A DNA stretch of 64,000 nt from Achromobacter sp. MYb9 (GTDB lineage: Bacteria > Pseudomonadota > Gammaproteobacteria > Burkholderiales > Burkholderiaceae_B). Below, piece after piece: positions 46,215 through 55,240 of this stretch (positions within the stretch are counted from its first letter, which is position 1; each line of letters opens with the position of its first letter). Where the stretch lies: the NCBI RefSeq assembly GCF_002975275.1, contig NZ_PCOQ01000006.1, forward strand, positions 124,001 to 188,000, given 5' to 3'. The translations under genes were made by a program, and so were the position numbers. The notes under the pieces are model-generated. The model did no database searches. It was not told where the DNA came from and worked only from the letters and a program-made list of their open reading frames with translations.

Positions 46215-47609
46215 ATGACCCGCGTGCTTAAAACCGGCCTCGTGCTGGCCATGGTCTTCGGCGTGGTCTGGCTAGCCGTCATCATCTGGTGGCAGGAGTC
46301 GCACACGCTGCCCACCGGCGTGGATATCGGCTTGTACCTGTTCGCCTTGCCGCTGGCGCTGATCGCGGCGGGATGGGCGGGCAAGCGCATCGTGCGGGCG
46401 CGGCGCGAAGCCCGCGCCAACCCGGCGCCGGCCGCCACCGATGGCGACGGGCAAACCGCCCCCGCCACGCCGGCGACGGCTCGCCTGGTCGTGCTGGCCA
46501 GCACCGCGCGCGCCGCGCAGGGCAACGACCCCGCGTCCATCCATGCCGCGGTGGCCGAACAGCAGCGCCCTGCGCTGGATGTGTCCTTGATAAACGCCAA
46601 GGGCTTTCCCATCTTCGCCGCGCGCGCGGCACATCTGGACACGGAATTACTGCGCGACGCGGCAGCGGGGCAGCAGGCTCCCAAAGTGGCCCTGGCCGAG
46701 GACATCGTCCGGGCCACCGCGTTGCTGGCCGATGTCGTCCAGACCCTGTCGCAAGAAGCCCGCGCACGGGTGCTGGACAGCGGCACGCCGGAACGCGACG
46801 ACGCGTGGCCGCTGCTGCAATTGGAACTGGCGCTGCCCGTGCAGTGGCCTGAAGCAGCACGCGACCATGCCTGCAAGCAGGCGCGCGCGGCGGCCGTCTG
46901 GCCAGACTCCCGTCTTGGCATGCGCCCCCACGCCGCGAAAAACGCGCTGGACAGCGATAGCCTGCTGCGCCAGCTGGCCCAGGAACCGTTGACGCCCGCC
47001 ATCGCCACGCTGCGCCTTGTGGCCGCGGCCGATTCCTACATCGACGCGAATCGCGTGCAGGACTGGGAGCAACAAGGCGCGCTGGCCGGCAACGCCACGC
47101 CGCAGGGCCGCATCCCCGGCGAAGCCGCGGCCGGACTGCTCGTGGACCTGGCCTTGGGCAGGCAGGACGCCGGAACGCCGGTTGCGCCGCCAGAAGGCGC
47201 AATGACGTTGACGTTGTCAGCCACGGCGCAGCGCGCCACCGCGGCCGATGCGCGGGGCGCCATCAACGAACCCATGCTGGCGGCGTTGGCGACGCAGTTT
47301 CTGGAACGGCACGCGCAACCCGCCGACGCGATTGCCGCCCTGGTCAGCGACGCCGATCATCGCGGCAGCCGCCCGCTGGAAGCGGCCGGATTGGCCAGTA
47401 CGCTGTTTCCCAAGCTGGACCCAAACCAGGACTGCCTGGCCGTCGGGGCTGCTTGCGGCTACACCGGCGCGGCCTCACACCTGTTGACCCTTGTCGTGGC
47501 CAACGAGGCCTGCGCCCAAATGGAAGGCCCCGTGCTTGTCGTGTTGACCCAGGACCCCGCGCTACGCGCATGCGCGCTTGTTGCTCCCGCGCTTTCCCCC
47601 TCCGCCTGA
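46215..47609 (+). CDS. T6SS-locus membrane protein, unknown function
   Basis: A 464-residue protein with two N-terminal transmembrane helices (about 8-27 and 38-58) and a large soluble Ala-rich domain. The C-terminal part contains DCLAVGAACGYTGAASHLLTL and ends VLVVLTQDPALRACAL. It lies 24 bp upstream of tssM and 78 bp after the M15 peptidase, so all three are probably cotranscribed. Proteins of this kind recur just before tssM in related loci, which suggests a part in membrane-complex assembly, but I cannot name a family. Confidence 0.65.
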   Translation: MTRVLKTGLVLAMVFGVVWLAVIIWWQESHTLPTGVDIGLYLFALPLALIAAGWAGKRIVRARREARANPAPAATDGDGQTAPATPATARLVVLASTARAAQGNDPASIHAAVAEQQRPALDVSLINAKGFPIFAARAAHLDTELLRDAAAGQQAPKVALAEDIVRATALLADVVQTLSQEARARVLDSGTPERDDAWPLLQLELALPVQWPEAARDHACKQARAAAVWPDSRLGMRPHAAKNALDSDSLLRQLAQEPLTPAIATLRLVAAADSYIDANRVQDWEQQGALAGNATPQGRIPGEAAAGLLVDLALGRQDAGTPVAPPEGAMTLTLSATAQRATAADARGAINEPMLAALATQFLERHAQPADAIAALVSDADHRGSRPLEAAGLASTLFPKLDPNQDCLAVGAACGYTGAASHLLTLVVANEACAQMEGPVLVVLTQDPALRACALVAPALSPSA

Positions 47610-47633
47610 CCCACAAAAAAACAGTCAAAAATC

Positions 47634-50600
47634 ATGCGTAGCCCCTCAGGTTTCTTTTCCGGAATATCCAGCGCGCTCAGCGAAGGCCGGCATTGGTCGT
47701 CGCGCCTTCTGGCCAATCCGCGCACCTTCATGGCGATCGGCCTGCTGGCCTTGGTGGTGTTCCTGTTCCTGTTTGCCGACACCGTCGAGATCGGCCTGAC
47801 CTGGGCCGCCATCGCCCTGGGCATTTGCCTGTTCCTGTGGCTGTGCGTGTTCGTGTGGCGCCGCCGGCGCACGCGGCATGCCAACAAGAAACTGGGCGAC
47901 ATGCTGGAGCAGCAGGCGCAGACCGGCGCCGCCGCCAACCGTGGCGAGGTGGATGCGCTGCGCGCCCGGCTGACGCAGGCCGTGCGCACCATCAAGACGT
48001 CGAAGATCGGCCAGGTGTCGGGCAATGAAGCCCTGTATGAACTGCCCTGGTACATCGTGATCGGCAACCCGGCCGCCGGCAAAAGCAGCGCGGTGATCAA
48101 TTCGGGCCTGCAATTCCCCTTCGCTGACAAGAACGGCGCGGCCGTGCGCGGCGTGGGCGGCACACGCAACTGCGACTGGTTTTTCACCACCGAAGGTATC
48201 TTGCTGGACACGGCCGGCCGCTACTCGGTACATGAAGAAGACCGCAACGAGTGGATGGGGTTCCTGGACCTGCTTAAGCGCCATCGTCCCAAGGCGCCCA
48301 TCAACGGCATCATCGTCGCCGCCAGCATCGAAGAACTGACGGGCTCGGGTCCCGAATTCGCGATCAATCTGGCCAAGAACCTGCGCCAGCGCGTGCAGGA
48401 GCTGACGGACCGGCTTGAGGTGTTCGCGCCGGTCTACATCATCTTCACCAAGGCCGACCTGATCTCCGGCTTCAGCGAGTTCTTCTCGGACTACGACCAG
48501 CACGAACGCGACCGCGTCTGGGGCGCCACCCTGCCCTATGGCGCGGAAGAGAACCGCGACGTGCTGGCGCTGTTCGACGAGCGCTTCGACGAGTTGTACG
48601 AAGGCTTGAAGGAAATGGGTACCGCCCAGATCTCGTTGCGCAGCAACCGCGAGCTGCCCCCCGGCCTGTTGACCTTCCCGCTGGAATTCGCCGGCATCAA
48701 GCCCGCATTGCGGACCTTCCTGTCCACCCTGTTCGAAACCAATCCGTTCCAGTACAAGCCCGTGTTCCGCGGCTTCTACTTCACCAGCGCCTTGCAGGAA
48801 GGCGTGTCGCAAAGCACTTCCACCGAGCGGCTGGCCGAACGTTTCGACCTGCATCCCGCCCAGCGGGCGCAAGTGCGCAACGTGTCGTCGCACAATGGAT
48901 TCTTCCTGCGCGACCTGTTTTCCAGCGTCATCTTCGCCGACAAGAAACTCGTGCGCCAGCACGCCAGCCCGGCCAAGGCCCGCATGCGCTACCTGACCTT
49001 TTTTGGTCTGGTGTTGGCGCTAGGCCTGGTGTTGGGCGGTTGGAGCTGGTCGTACCTGGGCAACCGGCAACTGGCGCAGAACGTGCAGGCCGACATGGAC
49101 AAGGTTGTGCGCCTGCAAAGCGAACGCACCGACCTGCAAAGCCGGCTGGAAGCCATGGAGATCCTGCAGGACCGCATCGAACAGCTGGACCGCTATTCGT
49201 CCAGCCGGCCGTGGTCGCTGGGGCTGGGCCTGTACCAGGGCGACGTGCTGAAGGAACGCCTGCTGGCCGAGTACTACAACGGCGCTCGCCAATTCATGCT
49301 GACGCCCGTGAAGGCCAGCCTGGAGGACTTCCTGGTCAAGGTGGACATCTCGGCCGCCGCGGCCGCCACCGGCGGCACGCCACAGCCCGCGCCGCAGGCC
49401 GCCCGCGCGTCGCACAACGCGGGCGGCGACACCCTGTTCCAGGATGCCTCGCCCACCAACGCGGATGACGCCTACAACGCGCTGAAGACGTACCTGATGA
49501 TGGCCAACCATCAGCACGTGGATCCCACGCACCTGTCGGATCAGATCACGCGCTTCTGGCGCGGCTGGCTGGAGACCAACCGCGGCGCGATGCCGCGCGA
49601 CCAGTTGATCCGCAGCGCCGAACGCCTGATCTCGTTCTACGTCAGCCGCGCGCCGGACGCCGGCTGGCCGCAGATCGACACCAATCTGGCCTTGGTCGAG
49701 AAGACGCGCGGCAGCCTGCGCTCGGTCATGCAGGGCATGCCGGCCCGCGAACGCGCCTACGCCACATTGAAAGCGCGCGCCGCAACGCGTTTCCAGACCA
49801 TGACCGTGGCGCGCATCGTCGGCGAAAACGATGCCGGCGTGGTGGCGGGCAGCTACGCCATTCCGGGCACGTTCACCCGCGAAGCCTGGGAGCAATACAT
49901 CCAGCCCGCCATCGGCGAAGCGGCCAAGAAGGAGGTGCAGACCAGCGACTGGGTCCTGGGTGTGAACGCCCGCGACGACCTGACCCTGGAAGGCAGCCCC
50001 GAACAGATCCAGAAGAGCCTGGCGACGATGTACAAGACGGAGTACGCGGAGGAATGGCAGAAGTTCCTGCGCGGCGTGACGATCAAGCCGTTCACCAGTT
50101 TCGACCAATCGGTCGCGGCGATGAACCGCCTGGGCGACCCGCAGACGTCTCCCATCGCCAAACTCATCAACACGACCTACGAGCAGACGTCCTGGGACAA
50201 CCCCTCGCTGATCAACGCCGGGCTGCAACAGGCGCAAAGTGGCGTGGTGGGCTGGTTCAAGCGCGTGATCCTGCGCCAGACGCCCCCCGCGCCGGCAGCG
50301 GCCGCCGCCAACGGCGAGGCGATGCCCATGGGCCCGGTCGGCCGCGAGTTTTCGGACGTGGCACGCCTGGTCGTCACGCGTGAAAACCAATCGCTGCTGG
50401 GCAACTACATGGGCGCGTTGTCGAAGATCCGCACGCGCTTCAACCTGCTGAACAACCAGGGCGACCCCGGCCCCGGCGCGCTGACGCTGATGCGCCAGAC
50501 GCTGGAAGGCAAGGACTCGGAACTGGCGGATGCCCTGAAGCTGGTGGATGAGCAGATGCTGGCCGGCATGAGCCCCACGCAGCGCGAAACGTTGCGCCCG

Positions 50601-51431
50601 CTCTTGGTGCGCCCGCTGATCCAGGCCTATTCGGTCACCATGCAACCCGCCGAATCCGAACTGAACAAGGTCTGGAACGCGCAGGTCTATCAACCCTTCA
50701 ACCAGACGCTGGCGGAAAAATACCCCTTCGCCGGCCGCGCCAGCGTCGAAGCGAGCAGCGACGAGATCGGCCAGGTCTTCGGACCGCAGGGCAGCATCGC
50801 GAAGTACGTCAACGACACGCTGGGGCCGCTGACCGTGCGTCGCGGCGACATCCTGACCGCACGCACCTGGGGCGACATGGGCGTCAGCCTGCAGCCGACC
50901 TTCACGGCCAATTTCGCGCAATGGGTCGCGCCCCTGTCGGGTGGCGCGGCAGGCGCCGGCGCGGCCAGCCAGCCGCAGACGCTATTCCAGATCCAGCCCA
51001 AGCCGGCGGGCGGCGTCACGGAATACACCATCGAGATCGACGGCCAGCAACTGCGCTATCGCAACACCCCGCCGCAGTGGGTGAACTTCGTCTGGCCCAA
51101 CGCGCAAGGCGCGCCCGGCGCCCGCATCACCGCCACGACGTTCGACGGCAGCGTCGTCGAGATCGTCAACGAGCCGGGGCGGTTTGGCCTGGAGCGCCTG
51201 ATCTCTACCGCCCAGCGCACGTCCAACCCGGACGGCAGTTTCAACATGAGCTGGGGCAAGTCCAATGTGACCGTGCCCGTCAAGCTGCGCATCATCAGCA
51301 ACGCCCAGGCGCCTGGCGCCGGCGGCAGCGAGCCCGGCAGCCAGGGCTTGCGCAACCTGCGACTGCCCTCCTCCGTGGTGGGCGCCTCCCCCGAACCCTC
51401 CGCCCAGCCGCGACCCGGAGCGCCGCAATGA
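47634..51431 (+). CDS. tssM: TssM (IcmF) membrane-complex scaffold
   Basis: A 1265-residue IcmF-family protein. Two N-terminal transmembrane helices (about 35-75), a cytoplasmic NTPase-like domain with an intact Walker A (G144-N-P-A-A-G-K-S151), a third helix near residue 450 (FFGLVLALGLVLGGWSWSYL) and a large periplasmic part are present. The C-terminal domain that contacts TssJ includes YTIEIDGQQLRYRNTPPQWVNF and WPN. TssM forms the trans-envelope channel with TssJ and TssL. The intact Walker A suggests ATP or GTP binding is retained, whereas many TssMs have lost it. Confidence 0.96.
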   Translation: MRSPSGFFSGISSALSEGRHWSSRLLANPRTFMAIGLLALVVFLFLFADTVEIGLTWAAIALGICLFLWLCVFVWRRRRTRHANKKLGDMLEQQAQTGAAANRGEVDALRARLTQAVRTIKTSKIGQVSGNEALYELPWYIVIGNPAAGKSSAVINSGLQFPFADKNGAAVRGVGGTRNCDWFFTTEGILLDTAGRYSVHEEDRNEWMGFLDLLKRHRPKAPINGIIVAASIEELTGSGPEFAINLAKNLRQRVQELTDRLEVFAPVYIIFTKADLISGFSEFFSDYDQHERDRVWGATLPYGAEENRDVLALFDERFDELYEGLKEMGTAQISLRSNRELPPGLLTFPLEFAGIKPALRTFLSTLFETNPFQYKPVFRGFYFTSALQEGVSQSTSTERLAERFDLHPAQRAQVRNVSSHNGFFLRDLFSSVIFADKKLVRQHASPAKARMRYLTFFGLVLALGLVLGGWSWSYLGNRQLAQNVQADMDKVVRLQSERTDLQSRLEAMEILQDRIEQLDRYSSSRPWSLGLGLYQGDVLKERLLAEYYNGARQFMLTPVKASLEDFLVKVDISAAAAATGGTPQPAPQAARASHNAGGDTLFQDASPTNADDAYNALKTYLMMANHQHVDPTHLSDQITRFWRGWLETNRGAMPRDQLIRSAERLISFYVSRAPDAGWPQIDTNLALVEKTRGSLRSVMQGMPARERAYATLKARAATRFQTMTVARIVGENDAGVVAGSYAIPGTFTREAWEQYIQPAIGEAAKKEVQTSDWVLGVNARDDLTLEGSPEQIQKSLATMYKTEYAEEWQKFLRGVTIKPFTSFDQSVAAMNRLGDPQTSPIAKLINTTYEQTSWDNPSLINAGLQQAQSGVVGWFKRVILRQTPPAPAAAAANGEAMPMGPVGREFSDVARLVVTRENQSLLGNYMGALSKIRTRFNLLNNQGDPGPGALTLMRQTLEGKDSELADALKLVDEQMLAGMSPTQRETLRPLLVRPLIQAYSVTMQPAESELNKVWNAQVYQPFNQTLAEKYPFAGRASVEASSDEIGQVFGPQGSIAKYVNDTLGPLTVRRGDILTARTWGDMGVSLQPTFTANFAQWVAPLSGGAAGAGAASQPQTLFQIQPKPAGGVTEYTIEIDGQQLRYRNTPPQWVNFVWPNAQGAPGARITATTFDGSVVEIVNEPGRFGLERLISTAQRTSNPDGSFNMSWGKSNVTVPVKLRIISNAQAPGAGGSEPGSQGLRNLRLPSSVVGASPEPSAQPRPGAPQ

Positions 51432-52411
51432 GCAACGTGCAGTCCCCCCTGTTCCGAACGGCCTACTTCGGCAAGATCCCCACGCGCGGCGATTTCGTGA
51501 AGAACACGTCGCACCCGCAGTTGATGGCCACGCTGGACGCGTGGGTCGCCAACACCATGGAGATCCTGGCGCAAGAGCCGCATTGGAAGGCGCTATACGA
51601 CGACACCGAGCCCACCCCCTTCGCCATCCTGGGATCGCGCGGGAAACTGGCCATTGCCGGCCATCTGCAACCCAGCCGGGACCAGTCGGGACGGCGGTTT
51701 CCGTTTCTGTCGGCAACCTCGGTTGAAGTGCAGCGGCCGCTGGAGTTCATCGCGCGCAGCCCCATCGCGTTCAGCAGGATGTGGAACCGCATGAGCGGCG
51801 CGGCCGGCATGCTGATGACCGATGCCGATCCCAGCGCAGCCCTGCAGCAGTTGAACGAACTGGAAGGCGAAATCCGCACGGCCGCCGATGACGGCTTTGA
51901 CGCCTTCGTGGACTTGCAGACGATTGAGCGGCTGGAGGCCATGCTTCGCGGAAACGGCCACGCCGCCAGCCTGCACGACATCATCCTGGCGCTGGGCATC
52001 TTGCTGGAACCCGTGATGTCCAGCGGCTCTTCGCAACTGGACAAGGGGCTGGCCCTGCCCCTGCCGGACGATCCGCTCTACATGAACCTGGTGGCGGCGT
52101 ACTGGATGACGCTGATCGCACCGTTCCTGTCGCGCGCGGATTTCGAGATCACCCTCTTTATCGGCCGCATCGCCGGCAAACACCGGCTGGTGACCGGTTT
52201 CCGTGGCGCGTCGCCGCAGACGCTGGCCAGCCTGCTGTCCACCCCGCAGGCGTTTGCCGAACAGCACATCGTGCTGGAAGACGCGCCCTGGGTGCGCAAC
52301 CACGTTTCGGCCAGCCACGGCTTGGCCAAGCTTTCCAGCTATCTGGATCAACCGCGGCTGTCCTTGCGCATGGCGCTGGACACTTTCCGCGAAGTCTTCA
52401 CCGGAGCCTGA
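51428..52411 (+). CDS. tagF: TagF, T6SS post-translational repressor
   Basis: A 327-residue protein starting MSNVQSPLFRTAYFGKIPTRGDFV, the signature of TagF (DUF2094), followed by AWVANTMEILAQEP and RFPFLS. In Pseudomonas, TagF holds the T6SS inactive by sequestering Fha1 until threonine phosphorylation or other signals intervene; in Agrobacterium it is fused to PppA. Here it overlaps tssM by 4 bp (ATGA). No PpkA, PppA or Fha gene is visible nearby, so its partner must be encoded elsewhere or it works by another route. Confidence 0.93.
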   Translation: MSNVQSPLFRTAYFGKIPTRGDFVKNTSHPQLMATLDAWVANTMEILAQEPHWKALYDDTEPTPFAILGSRGKLAIAGHLQPSRDQSGRRFPFLSATSVEVQRPLEFIARSPIAFSRMWNRMSGAAGMLMTDADPSAALQQLNELEGEIRTAADDGFDAFVDLQTIERLEAMLRGNGHAASLHDIILALGILLEPVMSSGSSQLDKGLALPLPDDPLYMNLVAAYWMTLIAPFLSRADFEITLFIGRIAGKHRLVTGFRGASPQTLASLLSTPQAFAEQHIVLEDAPWVRNHVSASHGLAKLSSYLDQPRLSLRMALDTFREVFTGA

Positions 52412-52413
52412 CC

Positions 52414-53208
52414 ATGCGTGTCTCTCTCCTGATCATGGCGGCGCTGTTTTCATGCGCCGCGGCGGCGCAGGACGGCGCAACGGTCGTTCCCGCCAACGTC
52501 GTGCCGCAGCCCGGCCAGGTGGTCGCCAGCGGTTCCGTGCCCGACGAGGCCACCAAGGCCGACGTGCTGGCGCGGCTGCAACAGGTCTACGGCGTGGGCA
52601 ATGTCATCGACCAGATCGACGTGGGCGGCGTCGTGGCGCCGCCCAACTGGTCCGAACACGTGGGCAAGCTGATCGGGCCGCCCCTGAAACAGATCAATCG
52701 CGGCCAACTGGAAATCGACGGCACACAGATCCGCCTGCGCGGCGAAGTCCAGAACGAGGCATCCCGCCAGCAGATCGCCAGCACCTTCGCCACCTCGCTG
52801 AACCCGACGTACAAGATCGTCAACGGCCTGCGCGTGTCCGCCAGCAAAGACGAGCAAGGCTTGCTGGACAAGGTGCTGACCAACCGCGTCGTGGAATTTG
52901 AAACCGGCAGCACCACGCTGACCGCGCGCGGGCGCGAATTGCTGGACCTGGTGGCCGACGTGGTGCCCAAGCTGCATAGCGAGAAGGTGCAGATCATCGG
53001 GCACACCGACAGTTCCGGCAGCCGCAGCACCAACCTGGCGCTAAGCCAGGCGCGCGCGGATGCGGTCAGGGCCTATCTGGTGGACAAGGGCTTGCCGCCC
53101 GCGCGTTTCGAAACGCTGGGCGCGGGCCCTGACCAGCCGGTGGCGACGAACGCCACGGCCGAAGGCCGCGCGAAGAACCGCCGCATCGAATTCCGGGCCA
53201 GCCGCTAG
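52414..53208 (+). CDS. OmpA-family peptidoglycan-binding protein of the T6SS
   Basis: A 264-residue exported protein (signal peptide MRVSLLIMAALFSCAAAAQ). A BON-like segment (about 75-140) is followed by an OmpA C-terminal domain with KVQIIGHTDSSGSRSTN, LSQARADAVRAYLVDKG and NRRIEFR, which bind diaminopimelate in peptidoglycan. It starts 2 bp after tagF and is cotranscribed. Since TssL here lacks its own peptidoglycan-binding domain, this protein probably supplies the cell-wall anchor, as TagL does in enteroaggregative E. coli. Confidence 0.9.
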   Translation: MRVSLLIMAALFSCAAAAQDGATVVPANVVPQPGQVVASGSVPDEATKADVLARLQQVYGVGNVIDQIDVGGVVAPPNWSEHVGKLIGPPLKQINRGQLEIDGTQIRLRGEVQNEASRQQIASTFATSLNPTYKIVNGLRVSASKDEQGLLDKVLTNRVVEFETGSTTLTARGRELLDLVADVVPKLHSEKVQIIGHTDSSGSRSTNLALSQARADAVRAYLVDKGLPPARFETLGAGPDQPVATNATAEGRAKNRRIEFRASR

Positions 53209-53248
53209 CGCCCGGCGGCCCCGCCGCCTGGGCGGGACGACGGCGCCT

Positions 53249-54370
53249 TCAGCCGTTGTTGTCGGAGGGTTTCGGCACGCCCAGAAGCTCTTCCAAGCCC
53301 GACAGCGCCTCGCCGTTCTTGACGACGGTGCGCAGCCACAGGTGCAGCGACATCTCGCCCCAGCTGGCGGCCTTGTCGGCCAGGTAGGCCACCGGGCTGT
53401 GGGGCTCGGTACGGCGGAAGAACTCGGCCACTTCCCGTAGTTGCGCCAGCGCCTGATCGCGCGTTTGCAGCGGACCGCGAGCTGGCGCGGCAAAGGCGGT
53501 GGATTCAGTCGGTGTGTCGGCGGCGGACAAGGAAGGCTCCAATCGCGGGGCGACGGGTGGAATTCCCGGCGCGGTCGCTGCGGGCGCGGACGGCGCCAGG
53601 TCGGCGCGCACCAGCAGCCCGGCTTCGCGGGCAAAGCGGTGCACCAGCGCGGTCACGTCCTTCAACGCGTCGCGCACCGGCGAGAAGGCCGGCCCCTCGT
53701 CGCCCAGGTATTCGGCCAACGTGCGTTCCAGCACGTCGACCGCGGCAAAGCAGCTTTGCAAATTGGCTTCCAGTTCGGAATAGAACGCGGGCGGCGTATC
53801 GCGGCGCGCGGCGTCGAACTGGTCCATGGTGACTTTGCCGCGCGTCAGGTCCGCGGCGTGCTGCGGCGTGCGCTTGACCGCGTTGGCCAGGTGCGCCGCG
53901 CTTTCCCATATCGCCGCGCCAAAACGGCCGCCCTCGGATTGGGTCAGCGGCAATTCGCGGATCAGCTGCTGCGAACGCGACAGCAGCCAGGCCAGATTCC
54001 CCACCCGCTGTTGCACGTCGCCATCCTCGGGCACGGGGTGCAGCCCATCCCAGTAGCGGCGGCACAGGCCATCCAGCAGCAGGTATCCATCACGCAAACC
54101 CGCAAAGCCGCGCGTCTTGGCCCAGGCTTCGGCCAGCCACGCCGCCACGCGCACGTCCTTGCTGCGGTCGCGCAGCACCTCGGTGCAGACGCGGATCACG
54201 TGCGGCCAGTCGGCCTCTTTGATGTCGATGATCCAATCGCCCTGGTCCAGATGCGGATCGTCCTGGCGGCGGGCTTCGCGGATGGCGTCGAACTCGGCCG
54301 AGAACACCATGTCGGCGCCACAAGGCGCATCGCCCGAGATGGGCTCCAGCAATGTGTCGATATCGGTCAT
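53249..54370 (-). CDS. tssA: TssA cap/baseplate protein
   Basis: A 373-residue TssA. The N-terminal ImpA domain is clear (LLEPISGDAPCGADMVFSAEFDAIREARRQ, in two parts, then WPHVIRVCTEVLRDRSKD), and a Pro/Ala linker (about 255-310) leads to a C-terminal helical domain with EFFRRTEPHSPVAYL. It belongs to the shorter TssA class with this C-terminal motif. ATG 54370 is chosen because the family N terminus starts there. It converges with the OmpA-like gene (40 bp apart) and is the only core gene in this position on the minus strand. Confidence 0.93.
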   Translation of the reverse strand: MTDIDTLLEPISGDAPCGADMVFSAEFDAIREARRQDDPHLDQGDWIIDIKEADWPHVIRVCTEVLRDRSKDVRVAAWLAEAWAKTRGFAGLRDGYLLLDGLCRRYWDGLHPVPEDGDVQQRVGNLAWLLSRSQQLIRELPLTQSEGGRFGAAIWESAAHLANAVKRTPQHAADLTRGKVTMDQFDAARRDTPPAFYSELEANLQSCFAAVDVLERTLAEYLGDEGPAFSPVRDALKDVTALVHRFAREAGLLVRADLAPSAPAATAPGIPPVAPRLEPSLSAADTPTESTAFAAPARGPLQTRDQALAQLREVAEFFRRTEPHSPVAYLADKAASWGEMSLHLWLRTVVKNGEALSGLEELLGVPKPSDNNG

Positions 54371-54545
54371 ATTGGTCTTGTTGAATGGCAAGATCGCGGC
54401 CACCCCGCTTGCGGGTGCGACCGCCCGAAAGAGGCCCGATCATCCCATATCTGCCCACCGCTTACGTTCGAAGATGACACGTCCTATTACAAAGCGCATC
54501 ACGCACCCTGGCTATGATTCATGCTCCCGCACGCAAGGAAACGCG

Positions 54546-54797
54546 ATGAACAAATCCTTCCATCAAATGCCTGACGGTCACTTCATCAACGGCACGCCCC
54601 GCCGCTGCCCGGACGGCACCTACGTCGGCGACGGCGGCCCCATCACGCGCGCCCCCGACGGCACCTATGTTGCGGGCAAACCGCAGCGCGCGCCCAACGG
54701 CCGATACCTGGGCGGCGACGGCCCGGTCCGCATGGCGCCCGACGGCACCTTCGTGATCGGCACCCCCAGGATGGCGCCGGACGGTACCTACCTGTAA
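54546..54797 (+). CDS. Small protein made of PDGTY-type repeats
   Basis: An 83-residue protein that is almost entirely six repeats of P[D/N]G[T/H/R][Y/F] with intervals of about 10-16 residues (PDGHFING, PDGTYVGD, PDGTYVAG, PNGRYLGG, PDGTFVIG, PDGTYL). AAGGAA precedes the ATG at good spacing. There is no signal peptide and no Cys except one near residue 21. The tandem beta-turn pattern suggests a small beta-solenoid or hairpin stack. It lies 35 bp before the PAAR gene and between T6SS genes, so an accessory or cargo-adaptor role is possible; function unknown. Confidence 0.7.
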   Translation: MNKSFHQMPDGHFINGTPRRCPDGTYVGDGGPITRAPDGTYVAGKPQRAPNGRYLGGDGPVRMAPDGTFVIGTPRMAPDGTYL

Positions 54798-54832
54798 GCA
54801 CTTTTTACCAACCTCCGGAGCCCCGTACAGCC

Positions 54833-55108
54833 ATGGCAGAGCGATCCGTGATACGCAAGGGCGACCGCACCTCGCACGGCGGGGTGGTCGTCACCGGCGA
54901 CGAGAGCGTGATGATCTTCGGGCAGCCGATGGCGCGGCTGGGCGACCGCGTCGCCTGCCCGACCTGCGCGGGCCAGCACGTCATCGTCGAAGGCGCGCCG
55001 GGCGTCAGTTCCGACCGGCGCACCGCGCTGGAAGGCATGAAGACATCCTGCGGCGCCACACTGATTGCCAGCCAGCAGTTCTATCGCCTGGAGCATGGCG
55101 GCGGCTGA
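54833..55108 (+). CDS. PAAR-domain spike-tip protein
   Basis: A 91-residue PAAR protein with RKGDRTSHGGVVVTGDE at the start, ARLGDRVACPTCAGQHVIVEG in the middle and CGATLIAS at the end. PAAR proteins sharpen the VgrG trimer tip and bind one zinc through His/Cys residues; H15, C42, C45, H49 and C73 are candidates here. It is a minimal PAAR without effector fusion. It is in the same direction as the next gene (132 bp away), which could encode something carried with it. Confidence 0.9.
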   Translation: MAERSVIRKGDRTSHGGVVVTGDESVMIFGQPMARLGDRVACPTCAGQHVIVEGAPGVSSDRRTALEGMKTSCGATLIASQQFYRLEHGGG

Positions 55109-55143
55109 ACATCCGTCCGCCCGCTTCCACTGACCTGAGGGTT

Positions 55144-55161
55144 TGGGGGCAACAGCCCCCA
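55144..55161. terminator. GC-rich hairpin after the PAAR gene
   Basis: A perfect 7-bp stem (TGGGGGC/GCCCCCA) with a 4-base loop lies 36 bp after the PAAR stop codon. There is no run of T after it on either strand, so it is at best a weak or Rho-assisted terminator or an mRNA-stabilising stem. Confidence 0.3.
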
Positions 55162-55240
55162 CCTGCGCTGGATTCGCCGCGGCGCGCGTTGTCGTGCACA
55201 ATCCCGCCACGCCCACTCCGCGGTATCCCAAGCAGTCCTT

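Noticed and set aside
53214..53228. GGCGGC-CCC-GCCGCC hairpin between the convergent OmpA-like and tssA genes
   Set aside because: Short stem, no T-run on either strand and very G+C-rich surroundings; not distinguishable from background.
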